NCBI GenBank assembly: GCA_021848545.1
Contig: JAJZUL010000003.1
Span: 1-64,000, forward strand
Origin: Pseudomonadota bacterium
Lineage (GTDB): Bacteria; Pseudomonadota; Alphaproteobacteria; Rhodospirillales; Magnetospirillaceae
Direction: 5' to 3'
Length of the DNA: 64,000 bases
The notes under the pieces are model-generated. The model searched no databases. It was given only the letters and a program-made list of their open reading frames with translations, and was not told the origin of the DNA. Below are positions 54,506-62,464 of this stretch, in pieces. Position 1 is the stretch's first letter, and each line of letters opens with the position of its first letter. The translations under genes and the position numbers were made by a program.

Positions 54506-54647
54506 GAGCCTGACCCGAAAATCGCCAGGGCGGCCTGCAAATGGCGGTTTTCTGCGCATCCGCTGCTCACGTACATGACGTACGCTCCGCTGCGGGTCTC
54601 GAAAACCGCCATTTTCGGCTCACCCTGCCGATTTTCGGGTCGGGCTC
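54506..54647 (-). mobile_element. 142-bp palindromic MITE-like element, copy 2
   Basis: It has the same 142-bp length and ends (GAGCCTGACCCGAAAATC, GATTTTCGGGTCGGGCTC) as the element at 30801-30942 but is inverted. Inner arms AAATGGCGGTTTTC and GAAAACCGCCATTTT pair, and the centre is CACGTACATGACGTACGC. It overlaps the last nine codons and the stop of the bufC-like gene, so insertion appears to have replaced the original end of that gene. Confidence 0.8.
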
Positions 54648-55420
54648 TGAGGGGAGCCGCCCTCGGCCCCGGCGAGACGACCGGCGACGAGATACCCGGC
54701 CAGAAGAGAGGGACCGGCGTCGCCCGCCGCCTCCAGCAGATCGCCAAGGGTGGCGCCGCCGCTCAAGCCGGCGCCGAATCGCCAGGCGGCATCGTCCAGA
54801 CGTTCCACCACCGGCAGACCGTCCACGCGATCGACCAGCACCCGTACCGGCCCCTGATCGGGATCGATTGCGGCCAGCCCCTCGTCATCCTCGTCCAGAA
54901 CCCGCCGCCAGATAAGATCGGCGGAATGGGCGACCTCGACCATCCTGACCGAGGGAATCAGGGTCAGCCGCAGATGTTCCGCGTCCGCCTCGGCGAGGGC
55001 GGCCAAGTCGTCGGCGGACAGGGGTGTGGCATCCTCGGCGTGAAGCGCCTGGGCGATGGCCCATTCGAGACGGGCGACATGGGCGAGATAGGGCACGGAC
55101 GCCGCCGGTCCGAACTCGGCCAGAAAGCCGGGAAAGCCGCCGCCGTAATCGTCGAGATTGCCGGTCCGGGGCGGGTCCGAGGCGATATAGAGATGGGCGG
55201 CGGCGTCGAAGAACGCCTCGCCCACCAGCCGGCGCACCACCGGGAAGCTTTGCGCCAGGGCCACCGCCACGCCGATCAGAAAACCGCTGCGATAGACCGA
55301 CAGACCTTCGGCCGCCATGTCGCCCTCGGTCAAATCGAGAAGGCCGGTGTCGCCCTCGACCAGGGCCCGGCTCATGGCGCGCTGCACGTCGCGCAAAGAA
55401 GAAGGCGCGTCAGGCGACAT
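54620..55420 (-). CDS. bufC: DUF2063 protein, partner of a DUF692 RiPP enzyme (BufC/HvfC-like)
   Basis: A 266-residue protein of the DUF2063 family. The N-terminal helical domain has the conserved GLSVYRSGFLIGVAVALAQ and FPVVRRLVGEAFF, followed by YIASDPPRTGNLDDYG and FLAEFGP. Such proteins bind the peptide precursor and present it to the DUF692 enzyme, whose gene overlaps this one by 11 nt upstream. The last residues (PQSPTRKSAG) are encoded by an inserted palindromic element and are unlikely to be native. The cysteine-rich precursor is the first gene of the operon. No DoxX-type membrane gene (bufD) follows. Confidence 0.85.
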   Translation of the reverse strand: MSPDAPSSLRDVQRAMSRALVEGDTGLLDLTEGDMAAEGLSVYRSGFLIGVAVALAQSFPVVRRLVGEAFFDAAAHLYIASDPPRTGNLDDYGGGFPGFLAEFGPAASVPYLAHVARLEWAIAQALHAEDATPLSADDLAALAEADAEHLRLTLIPSVRMVEVAHSADLIWRRVLDEDDEGLAAIDPDQGPVRVLVDRVDGLPVVERLDDAAWRFGAGLSGGATLGDLLEAAGDAGPSLLAGYLVAGRLAGAEGGSPQSPTRKSAG

Positions 55421-56297
55421 CGGCCGTCCCCTTCGCGGTTTCGTCCATCAGCGACTGGGCGATGGCGGCTTCGGCCATCAGCACCTCGATGGGGGGCACG
55501 TCCGTGTCCCATTCGATCAGGGTCGGCACCGGCCCGAACCGGGACAGGGCCTCGGCGTAAAGGCGCCACACCGCCGGGCAGACGATCGAACCGTGATCGT
55601 CGATTCTGAGCGCGTTCCCGTCTTCCAGAATCCGGGTGCTGTGGCCGGCCAGATGAATCTCCTCGATCATCGCCGGCGGCAGCGCCGCCAGATAAGCCGA
55701 CGCGTCCCAGCCGTGATTGCAGGCGCTGACATAGATGTTGTTGACGTCGCACAGAATGCCGCAGCCGGTGCGCCGGGCCACTTCCACCAGAAAGTCCGGT
55801 TCGGGAATCGTCGTGTGGCGATAGCGGATGTAACTGGAGGGATTTTCCATCAGAATGCGCCGGCCCAATCCCTCCTGCACCCGGTCGACGTTGCGGCACA
55901 CCACCGCCAGCGTCTCTTCCGTCAAGGGCAGCGGCAGCAATTCCGCCAGATTGATTCCGTCGATCGCCGACCAGGACAGATGGTCCGAGACCAGCCCCGG
56001 CTCCACCCGCTCGACCACCTGGCGGACCCGGCGCAGATGGTCTTCATCGATGCCGTCGGCGCCGCCGAGCGACAGGCCGACCCCGTGGAGCGAAACGGGA
56101 TAGTCGCGGCGGATGGCGTCGAGATAGGCGGGAATGGCGCCGCCGCCCATGTAATTCTCGGTATGGACCTCGAACCAGGGGATCATCGGCCGCTCATTGA
56201 TGACCGGCCGATGATGGCGGAAACGCAGGCCGACCCCCGCCGCCACCGGAATGGCGGCGGGGAAAACCGGCCGATCGCTGTCGGAGGCGATGGTCAC
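55410..56297 (-). CDS. bufB: DUF692 multinuclear non-heme iron enzyme (BufB-like)
   Basis: A 295-residue TIM-barrel enzyme of the DUF692/MNIO family, to which MbnB and BufB belong; these oxidise cysteines in precursor peptides using two or three irons. Likely metal ligands lie in WFEVHTENYM, SLHGVGLSLGG, VSDHLSWS, LMENPSSYI, CDVNNIYVSACNHGWD, EIHLAGHS and LIEWDTDVPP. The start is a GTG at 56297. It lies between the precursor gene (17 nt upstream) and the DUF2063 gene (11-nt overlap). The expected product is a thiooxazole-type modification of precursor cysteines for copper binding; that is by family. Confidence 0.9.
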   Translation of the reverse strand: MTIASDSDRPVFPAAIPVAAGVGLRFRHHRPVINERPMIPWFEVHTENYMGGGAIPAYLDAIRRDYPVSLHGVGLSLGGADGIDEDHLRRVRQVVERVEPGLVSDHLSWSAIDGINLAELLPLPLTEETLAVVCRNVDRVQEGLGRRILMENPSSYIRYRHTTIPEPDFLVEVARRTGCGILCDVNNIYVSACNHGWDASAYLAALPPAMIEEIHLAGHSTRILEDGNALRIDDHGSIVCPAVWRLYAEALSRFGPVPTLIEWDTDVPPIEVLMAEAAIAQSLMDETAKGTADVA

Positions 56298-56313
56298 GAT
56301 CGCTGCCGCCGGC

Positions 56314-56619
56314 TCAACCGGCCTTCAGCTTACCGCCGGCGATCTTCATGCAATCGCCCGCCGGCAACACCACGAACGCATCGACATCCCGCGCCTTGGC
56401 CTGGTGGGCGCGCACGGTCGCCGTCCGGCAATCGTTCTTGCCGGCGGCATTGACGCCGTAGCATTTCTGCATCCCCGAAGGCGACATGCCCGAAGACGCC
56501 ATTTGGCCACCACCCATGCCCTGACCCATGCCTTGGGCGTTGGCCGGCTCGGCCTGCACGGCCAAAGCCATGCCGACAGCCATGGAAAGGGCGGACGCGA
56601 CGATAATACGACGGCTCAT
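56314..56619 (-). CDS. bufA: Bufferin-type RiPP precursor with three cysteines (BufA-like, DUF2282)
   Basis: A 101-residue exported protein: signal peptide with core SALSMAVGMALAV and site PANAQ, a Gly/Met-rich linker, then the DUF2282 core. The core reads QKCYGVNAAGKNDC (Cys53, Cys64) and ends LPAGDCMKIAGGKL (Cys90). In the usual bufferin a fourth cysteine lies in an SCAG motif between them; here that place reads VRAHQAKARD with no cysteine. Met-rich stretches (GMGQGMGGGQM) could add copper ligands. GGGGAG precedes the ATG. It heads an operon with the DUF692 and DUF2063 genes, and is divergent from accA. Confidence 0.85.
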   Translation of the reverse strand: MSRRIIVASALSMAVGMALAVQAEPANAQGMGQGMGGGQMASSGMSPSGMQKCYGVNAAGKNDCRTATVRAHQAKARDVDAFVVLPAGDCMKIAGGKLKAG

Positions 56620-56820
56620 GGAGGGACTCCCCTGTTGGATGATCCTGTTTGAAACGAAAACGGCAGAACCGACGGAGCCGCCGTTACAAAGGATTTCGTA
56701 CCGACGCTACCCAAGGTTACACGCCTTTCGACATTTTTTTGCCGAAGCGGCGCCCGCGAACGCCCCTTTCCCATCGCTTCCGCTTGCCCGCGGACGCGGC
56801 TGCCGGTATGACATCCTCCC

Positions 56821-57774
56821 ATGCATGTCCTGGATTTCGAAAAACCGATCAGCGAACTCGAAGGCAAGATCGAGGAGCTGCGTCATCTGTCCGACGGCGG
56901 CGACGTCAATATCGCCGACGAGGTCGGACGCCTGCAGGCCAAGGTCGACAAGCTGCTGCGCCAGACCTACGCCAAGCTGACGCCCTGGCAGAAGACGCAG
57001 GTGGCGCGCCACCCCGAACGCCCGCACACCGCCGATTACATCGCGGCGCTGATCACCGATTTCACGCCGCTGGCCGGCGATCGCTGTTTCGGCGAGGACC
57101 GGGCGATCATGGCCGGCCTGGGCCGCTTCCGCGGCGCCTCGGTGATGGTGATCGGCAATGAGAAGGGACACGACACCGACAGCCGGCTTGCCCACAATTT
57201 CGGCATGGCCCGCCCCGAGGGCTATCGCAAGGCCCGGCGCCTGATGGACATGGCCAGCCATTTCGGCTTGCCGGTTCTGACCCTGGTGGACACCGCCGGC
57301 GCCTATCCCGGCATCGATGCCGAGGCGCGCGGCCAGGCCGAAGCCATCGCCCGGTCCATCGAAACCTGTCTCGACATCCGCGTGCCCTTCGTCACCGCCA
57401 TCATCGGCGAGGGCGGATCGGGCGGCGCCATCGCCCTGGCCGCCGCCAATACCGTGCTGATGCTGGAACATTCCATTTATTCGGTGATCAGCCCCGAAGG
57501 CTGCGCCTCGATCCTGTGGCGTTCGGGCGAGGCCGCCCGCGACGCGGCCGAAGCCCTGCGCCTGACCGCCCAGGACTTGCACAAGCTGGGCGTGGTCGAT
57601 GGGATCGTGCCCGAACCGCTGGGCGGCGCCCACCGCAACCGCGAACAGACCATCCAAAGCCTGTCGGCGGCCCTTGACGCGGCCCTGGGCGAACTGGTGC
57701 CCCAGAGCGGCGGCGTGTTGCGGGCGCAACGGCGCGACAAATTCATCGAGATGGGGCGCTCGGGGCTGGCATGA
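56821..57774 (+). CDS. accA: Acetyl-CoA carboxylase carboxyltransferase subunit alpha
   Basis: The 317-residue alpha subunit, which with AccD transfers the carboxyl group from biotin to acetyl-CoA to form malonyl-CoA. It has the N-terminal helical segment [20 protein letters not shown], then [20 protein letters not shown], the crotonase-type core with [20 protein letters not shown], and [32 protein letters not shown] and [11 protein letters not shown]. The stop overlaps the start of a glycosyltransferase gene (ATGA). The ribosome-binding site is weak. Confidence 0.97.
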   Translation: MHVLDFEKPISELEGKIEELRHLSDGGDVNIADEVGRLQAKVDKLLRQTYAKLTPWQKTQVARHPERPHTADYIAALITDFTPLAGDRCFGEDRAIMAGLGRFRGASVMVIGNEKGHDTDSRLAHNFGMARPEGYRKARRLMDMASHFGLPVLTLVDTAGAYPGIDAEARGQAEAIARSIETCLDIRVPFVTAIIGEGGSGGAIALAAANTVLMLEHSIYSVISPEGCASILWRSGEAARDAAEALRLTAQDLHKLGVVDGIVPEPLGGAHRNREQTIQSLSAALDAALGELVPQSGGVLRAQRRDKFIEMGRSGLA

Positions 57775-58553
57775 GCGACGCCGCAGCGTCCACGCCCCCC
57801 ACCGACGAAATTGTCTCCGCGACGCCGGAACTGGCGGTGGTGGTGCCGGTTCGCAACGAGGCCGACAATGTCCTGCCGCTGATCGAGGAAATCCACCAGG
57901 CCCTGGCCGGCGGACCGGAATTCGAAGTGGTCTATGTGGATGACGGATCGACCGATGCCACCGGCGACCGGCTGGCGGAAGCCCGCCGCCGCTATCCCCG
58001 CCTGCGCATCGTGCGCCACCGCGCCGCCTGCGGCCAAAGCCAGGCCGTGGCCACCGGAATCCGCCACGCGCGGGCGCCGATGATCGCCACCCTGGACGGC
58101 GACGGCCAGAACGATCCCGCCGATATCCCCGCTTTGCTGGAACGCTGGCGCGCCGCGCCCGAAAGCATGCGGCCGCGCCTGCTGATCGCCGGCTGGCGGG
58201 CCAAACGGCGCGACACCGTGTGGCGCCGCCTGGCCTCACGCGCGGCCAACGCCATCCGCAGCCGGCTGCTGGGCGACGACACCCCCGATACCGGCTGCGG
58301 CACCAAGCTCTTTCCGCGGGATCTGTTCCTGGACCTGCCCCGCTTCGATCATATGCACCGCTTTCTGCCGGCGCTGGTCCTGCGCGCGGGCGGACAGGTC
58401 GAATCGGTGGCGGTCAACCATCGTCCCCGCGAACGGGGCCGGTCGAAATACGGCAATCTGCGCCGCGCCATCGTCGGCGTGCCCGATTTGTTGGGGGTGA
58501 TGTGGCTGATGCGCCGCGCCACCAACCCCGTCATCGAGATCGCGGACCCGTGA
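57771..58553 (+). CDS. Family 2 glycosyltransferase, dolichol-phosphate mannosyltransferase-like
   Basis: A 260-residue GT-A fold enzyme. The UDP/GDP-sugar site is in [19 protein letters not shown] and [15 protein letters not shown], and the DXD-type motif is in [14 protein letters not shown]. The acceptor-side segment [18 protein letters not shown] is as in DPM1-like enzymes. It has no membrane helices apart from a weakly hydrophobic C-terminus. It is coupled by overlapping starts to accA upstream and to a VTT membrane protein downstream, so it may glycosylate a polyprenyl phosphate or lipid A precursor. Donor and acceptor are unknown. Confidence 0.88.
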   Translation: MSDAAASTPPTDEIVSATPELAVVVPVRNEADNVLPLIEEIHQALAGGPEFEVVYVDDGSTDATGDRLAEARRRYPRLRIVRHRAACGQSQAVATGIRHARAPMIATLDGDGQNDPADIPALLERWRAAPESMRPRLLIAGWRAKRRDTVWRRLASRAANAIRSRLLGDDTPDTGCGTKLFPRDLFLDLPRFDHMHRFLPALVLRAGGQVESVAVNHRPRERGRSKYGNLRRAIVGVPDLLGVMWLMRRATNPVIEIADP

Positions 58554-59254
58554 CCGCGCCGTCGCCGACCACCCCGGAACGGCCGCCTCTGGTCGATTCC
58601 GGCACCCTGATCCGCAGTCTGGGGCTGGTCGCCACCCTGATCGCGGTGGGGGTGCTGATGGATGTTCTGGGCATCCGCACCCTGCTCCAGGCCCATTGGG
58701 TGGACAACGAGATCCGCGGCAACGGCCTGTTGGGCGCGGCCCTTCTGGTGCTGGTGGGGGCGGTGGCCACCGCCATCGGCCTGCCGCGCCAGGTTCCCAC
58801 CTTTCTCGCCGGCTATGCCTTCGGCTTCGTTTCCGGCGCGGCGGTTGGTCTGCTGGCCACCGTTCTGGGCGCGGCGATCACCTTCCACTACGCCCGCTTC
58901 ATGGGCCGGCCCTTGCTGGCCCGGCGCTTTCCCCAGCGCATCCGCAGGATCGACGCCTTTTTGTCGCGCAACACCCTGACCATGGCCTTGATCCTGCGCC
59001 TGGCGCCGATCGGCAGCAACCTGATCGCCAATCTCGCCGCCGGCGTCTCGGGCGTGCGGGCGGCGCCGTTCTTCGCCGGATCGATCATCGGCTATCTGCC
59101 CCAGACCGTGATCTTCGCCCTGCTGGGATCGGGATTCGCCATCGATCCGGCCATCCGCACCTCGATCAGCATCGTCCTGCTGATCGCCACCTCCATGCTG
59201 GGGGTGTGGCTGTGGCGCCGCACCCGTCAGCAGGGAGCGCAGGACCCGGTATAA
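58550..59254 (+). CDS. VTT-domain (TVP38/TMEM64) membrane protein
   Basis: A 234-residue membrane protein with about five helices. The VTT core is visible: PTFLAGYAFGFVSGAAVGLL, GAAITFHYARFMGRP, LILRLAPIGSNLIANLAAGVSG and FFAGSIIGYLPQTVIFALLG. Families with this fold (DedA, YdjX, TMEM64) move or flip lipids. The start is a GTG at 58550 overlapping the GT2 stop (GTGA). Third gene in the accA-GT2 cluster. A lipid-carrier function with the GT2 enzyme is plausible. Confidence 0.88.
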   Translation: MTAPSPTTPERPPLVDSGTLIRSLGLVATLIAVGVLMDVLGIRTLLQAHWVDNEIRGNGLLGAALLVLVGAVATAIGLPRQVPTFLAGYAFGFVSGAAVGLLATVLGAAITFHYARFMGRPLLARRFPQRIRRIDAFLSRNTLTMALILRLAPIGSNLIANLAAGVSGVRAAPFFAGSIIGYLPQTVIFALLGSGFAIDPAIRTSISIVLLIATSMLGVWLWRRTRQQGAQDPV

Positions 59255-59269
59255 CCGGAGGGGCTCCGG

Positions 59270-59605
59270 TCAGGCCGGATCGACGGTGCCGTCGGCCTTG
59301 ACGCCCTGAACCGATTCGAGCAATTCCAACTGCGGCGGCCCCAGATAGACGCCCTGGCTGGCGCCGGCCCGGGAATGGGCCTTTTGGAACGCCTCGGACC
59401 GGGTCCAGGCCTCGAAATCGGCGCGGCTCTGCCAAATGGTGTGCGAAACGTACAGGACGTGATCCTCCGCTTCCGGGCCGCGCAACAGGTTGAAGGCGAC
59501 GAAGCCGGGAAGCCCCGGCAGATGGGTGTCGCGATTCCGCCACATGGTCTCGAACTCGGCGGTCCTGTCCTTGGCGATGCGAAAGCGGTTCATGGCGACG
59601 AACAT
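59270..59605 (-). CDS. Antibiotic biosynthesis monooxygenase (IsdG/HmoA-like)
   Basis: A 111-residue ABM-fold protein. MFVAMNRFRIAKDRTAEFET is followed by PGFVAFNLLRGPEAEDHVLY and the signature WQSRADFEAWTRSEAFQKAH. The Trp and the His correspond to conserved residues of heme-degrading IsdG-type monooxygenases, and an Asn is present in the first strand, so heme breakdown is plausible. The ATG at 59605 has AAGGAGA 6 nt upstream. It lies alone between two rightward genes. Confidence 0.87.
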   Translation of the reverse strand: MFVAMNRFRIAKDRTAEFETMWRNRDTHLPGLPGFVAFNLLRGPEAEDHVLYVSHTIWQSRADFEAWTRSEAFQKAHSRAGASQGVYLGPPQLELLESVQGVKADGTVDPA

Positions 59606-59796
59606 GGATCTCCTTTCCCGGGACGGCCCCAATCAATGCAAATTGGTATCAGCCCGGACTGTGCGCCCCCTTACCGATCGATGCAAGGCGGCGTTTGGGG
59701 CTGTCGATACCGGCGATCTTGCCGTACCATCCCCCCCTGATCGCCCGCCTGAACGGGGCGGCGGCGAGGACTTGCGGCGCAGAGACCCACCTGACC

Positions 59797-61848
59797 ATGC
59801 CAACCCGGTCTTCACCGACCAGAACACCCGTGCAGGCGGCGCTGATCGTCCTGATCGCCTGCGCCATCGTCGGCTGGAACATGGCGCAGGCCTATTACGG
59901 CACCCTGGCCGGCGCCCGCGCCCAATTGTCGGCGCTGGCGCGTTCGGTGGCGGTCGAGGTGTCCAGCACCCTGTCCACCGCGGATGGTTTGCTGAAGGAC
60001 ACCGCCGCGCTGACGCCCACCGCCAATGGCGGATTCGACGCGTTCCTGCGCATGCGGGCGCGCATCAACGGCAATGTGCTGGGCTTGTCGGTCGCGGACG
60101 GCACGGGACGCATCCGGTTCTCCAGCGCGCCGGCCCTGGTGGGCCGATCCATCGCCGATTCGTCCGATTTTCTTCATTTCCGCAACCACCCCAACGATCG
60201 ATCGCTGTTCATTTCGCAGCCGGAGGCGGGACCGCGCGGGACGCTGCGGATCTATCTCGCCCGTCATTTGATCGACCGGCGGGGCCGCTTCGCCGGCGTG
60301 GTCCAACTGGCCATATCGCCGGACCTGTTCACCCGTTATCTCGATTCGGCGCGCCCCAGCTTCGCCCATGGCGGCTCCGCCTTGTTCGGACCGACCCGCA
60401 TGGTGTTGGCCCGCGTCCCCGATCCCGGCCACAGGCTGATCGGCCGGTCGCTGGCCAAGGGCGTGCTGCTGTTGCGCCATTTGGCGAGCGGCCGCCGGGA
60501 AAGCGTCCAGCAAGGCGTCACCACCATGGACGGCATCGACCGGATGGTGGCCTTCAACTCTTTGCCCCGTTTCCCCATCACGGTGGCCGTGTCGGCGCCC
60601 GTCGCCTCCATCCTGCAACCGTGGTGGCGCGACCTGACCAGCAATCTGATCATTCTGGCGGTGGTGGTGCTGGTGGCGATCGCGGTGACCCGGCTGGCCG
60701 GCGCCAGACGACGCGAACAGGCCCGGGCGGCATCAATGATCGCCGCCGAACGCGATTTTTCCCGCACCCTGGTCACCAGCCTGCCCGGCCTGTTTTACCT
60801 GTTCGACGCCGATGGGCGTTTCCTGCGCTGGAATACCAATCTTGAGTCCGTCACCGGCCGCAGCGCGGTGGAATTGACGAACATGTGCATGGCCGATCTG
60901 TTCGACGAAACCGACCGCGAAGCCATCGACCGCCATATCTACGATATCCTCACCACCGGCAGCGGCGCCGGCGAAGCGGTCATCGTCGCCGCTTCGGGCC
61001 GGCACCATCCCTATTATTTCAGCGGCATGCGCATCCTGGTGGACGGGCGGACCTGCATCATCGGCGTCGGCCAGGACATTTCCGAACTGAAGCAATTGCA
61101 ACGCTCGCTGGAAGTCTCCAACGAGGATTTGCGCCAATTCGCCTATGTGGCCGCCCACCAATTGCAGGAACCGCTGCGGGTGATCGCCGGCTACGTCCAA
61201 TTGCTGGCCCGGCGCTATCAGGGGCGGCTGGATGCCGATGCCGACGATTTCATCGGTTTCGCCGTGGCCGGGGTCGAGCGCATGTCCAGCCTGATCAAGG
61301 ATCTTCTGGATTTTTCGCTGGTATCGGCCAAGGCCCCGATTCTGCGGCCGGTCGATTGCCATCAGGTGGTGAGCGCGGCCATCGCCGATCTGGCGGTGGC
61401 GATCGACGATGCCGGGGCCAAGGTGACCATCGCGGGAACCCTGCCGACGATCGAGGGCGACGGCACCCTGCTCGCCACCCTGTTCCAGAACCTCATCGAC
61501 AACGCCATCAAATACCGGGCCGAGGGACGCCGGCCGCAGGTGACGATCGCGGCGAAGCGAACGGGACCGACCTGGGAATTCACCGTCACCGACAACGGAA
61601 TCGGCATCCAGCCGGAACATTTCGCCAAGATTTTCGACCTGTTCCAGCGCCTGCACCGGCAAACGGACTATCCCGGAACCGGTATCGGCCTGACCATCAG
61701 CCGCAAGATCGTCGAACATCACGGCGGGCGTATCTGGGCCACCAGCGAGCCGGGCCAGGGAAGCTGTTTCCACATCGCCCTGCCGGCGATGGATTCCCGG
61801 CCCGCCGCCGACAGCGTGATCGATCAGGGAAAACGCGCCCATGGATGA
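59797..61848 (+). CDS. Cache-PAS sensor histidine kinase
   Basis: A 683-residue inner-membrane kinase. A helix at about 12-35 and another near 275-300 enclose a Cache-type extracytoplasmic sensor of about 240 residues (ARSVAVEVSSTLSTADGLL, FSSAPALVGRSIADSSDFLH). A PAS domain follows (about 325-435). The HisKA has an atypical H-box AYVAAHQLQEPLRVIAGY (His near 453), typical of the phytochrome-like kinase class. The HATPase has FQNLIDNAIKYR, DNGIGIQPEHF and GTGIGLTISRKIVEHHGG. No response regulator adjoins. Its 3' end overlaps the tag gene by 8 nt. Confidence 0.91.
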   Translation: MPTRSSPTRTPVQAALIVLIACAIVGWNMAQAYYGTLAGARAQLSALARSVAVEVSSTLSTADGLLKDTAALTPTANGGFDAFLRMRARINGNVLGLSVADGTGRIRFSSAPALVGRSIADSSDFLHFRNHPNDRSLFISQPEAGPRGTLRIYLARHLIDRRGRFAGVVQLAISPDLFTRYLDSARPSFAHGGSALFGPTRMVLARVPDPGHRLIGRSLAKGVLLLRHLASGRRESVQQGVTTMDGIDRMVAFNSLPRFPITVAVSAPVASILQPWWRDLTSNLIILAVVVLVAIAVTRLAGARRREQARAASMIAAERDFSRTLVTSLPGLFYLFDADGRFLRWNTNLESVTGRSAVELTNMCMADLFDETDREAIDRHIYDILTTGSGAGEAVIVAASGRHHPYYFSGMRILVDGRTCIIGVGQDISELKQLQRSLEVSNEDLRQFAYVAAHQLQEPLRVIAGYVQLLARRYQGRLDADADDFIGFAVAGVERMSSLIKDLLDFSLVSAKAPILRPVDCHQVVSAAIADLAVAIDDAGAKVTIAGTLPTIEGDGTLLATLFQNLIDNAIKYRAEGRRPQVTIAAKRTGPTWEFTVTDNGIGIQPEHFAKIFDLFQRLHRQTDYPGTGIGLTISRKIVEHHGGRIWATSEPGQGSCFHIALPAMDSRPAADSVIDQGKRAHG

Positions 61849-62452
61849 CACGGTTTTGGGGCCGGACGGCAAGGCGCGCTGCCGCTGGTGCGCGGCCACC
61901 ACCGATTTCCTTCCCTATCATGATCGCGAATGGGGCTTTCCCGTCGCCGATGACGTACGCCTGTTCGAGAAACTGTGTCTGGAGGGATTTCAGGCGGGGT
62001 TGAGCTGGCGCACCATCCTGGCCAAGCGCGGGAATTTTCGCGCCGCCTTCCAGGGATTCGATTTCGACGCCGTCGCCCGTTTCACCGACGCCGATATCGG
62101 GCGCCTGCTTGACGATACGGGCATCGTCCGTCATCGCGGCAAGATCGAGGCCGTCATCAACAATGCCGCGCGGGCGCGGGAGATGGTGGCGCGCGAAGGC
62201 TCGCTGGCCGCCTTCTTCTGGCGCTTCGAACCCGATCCCGCCGAACTGGGGCCGCCCCAGAGCCGAACGACCTCGCCCACCTCGATCGCCTTGTCCAAGG
62301 AATTGAAGAAACGCGGCTGGCGCTTCGTCGGCCCCACCACGGTCTACGCCTTCATGCAGGCCATGGGGCTGATCAATGATCACGCCCTGGGGTGCGTCAC
62401 CTGGCCGCTGGTGGACAGCGCCCGCGAGCGTTTCCGACGCCCGGGGCGCTGA
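61841..62452 (+). CDS. tag: DNA-3-methyladenine glycosylase I
   Basis: The 203-residue base-excision enzyme removes 3-methyladenine from DNA. The N-terminal RCRWCAATTDFLPYHDREWG contains zinc-binding cysteines and the YHDxEWG signature. LFEKLCLEGFQAGLSWRTIL, RHRGKIEAVINNA and FVGPTTVYAFMQAMGLINDH follow, ending with a His/Cys pair for zinc (NDHALGCVTW). It overlaps the end of the kinase gene by 8 nt, probably only for co-expression. Confidence 0.96.
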   Translation: MDDTVLGPDGKARCRWCAATTDFLPYHDREWGFPVADDVRLFEKLCLEGFQAGLSWRTILAKRGNFRAAFQGFDFDAVARFTDADIGRLLDDTGIVRHRGKIEAVINNAARAREMVAREGSLAAFFWRFEPDPAELGPPQSRTTSPTSIALSKELKKRGWRFVGPTTVYAFMQAMGLINDHALGCVTWPLVDSARERFRRPGR

Positions 62453-62464
62453 CCCACGGTCAAC

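Noticed and set aside
54541-54748. Short open frames such as one starting MAVFCASAAHVH, present near both 30.8 and 54.6 kb
   Set aside because: They lie inside the 142-bp palindromic element; the shared peptide reflects the element and not a conserved gene.
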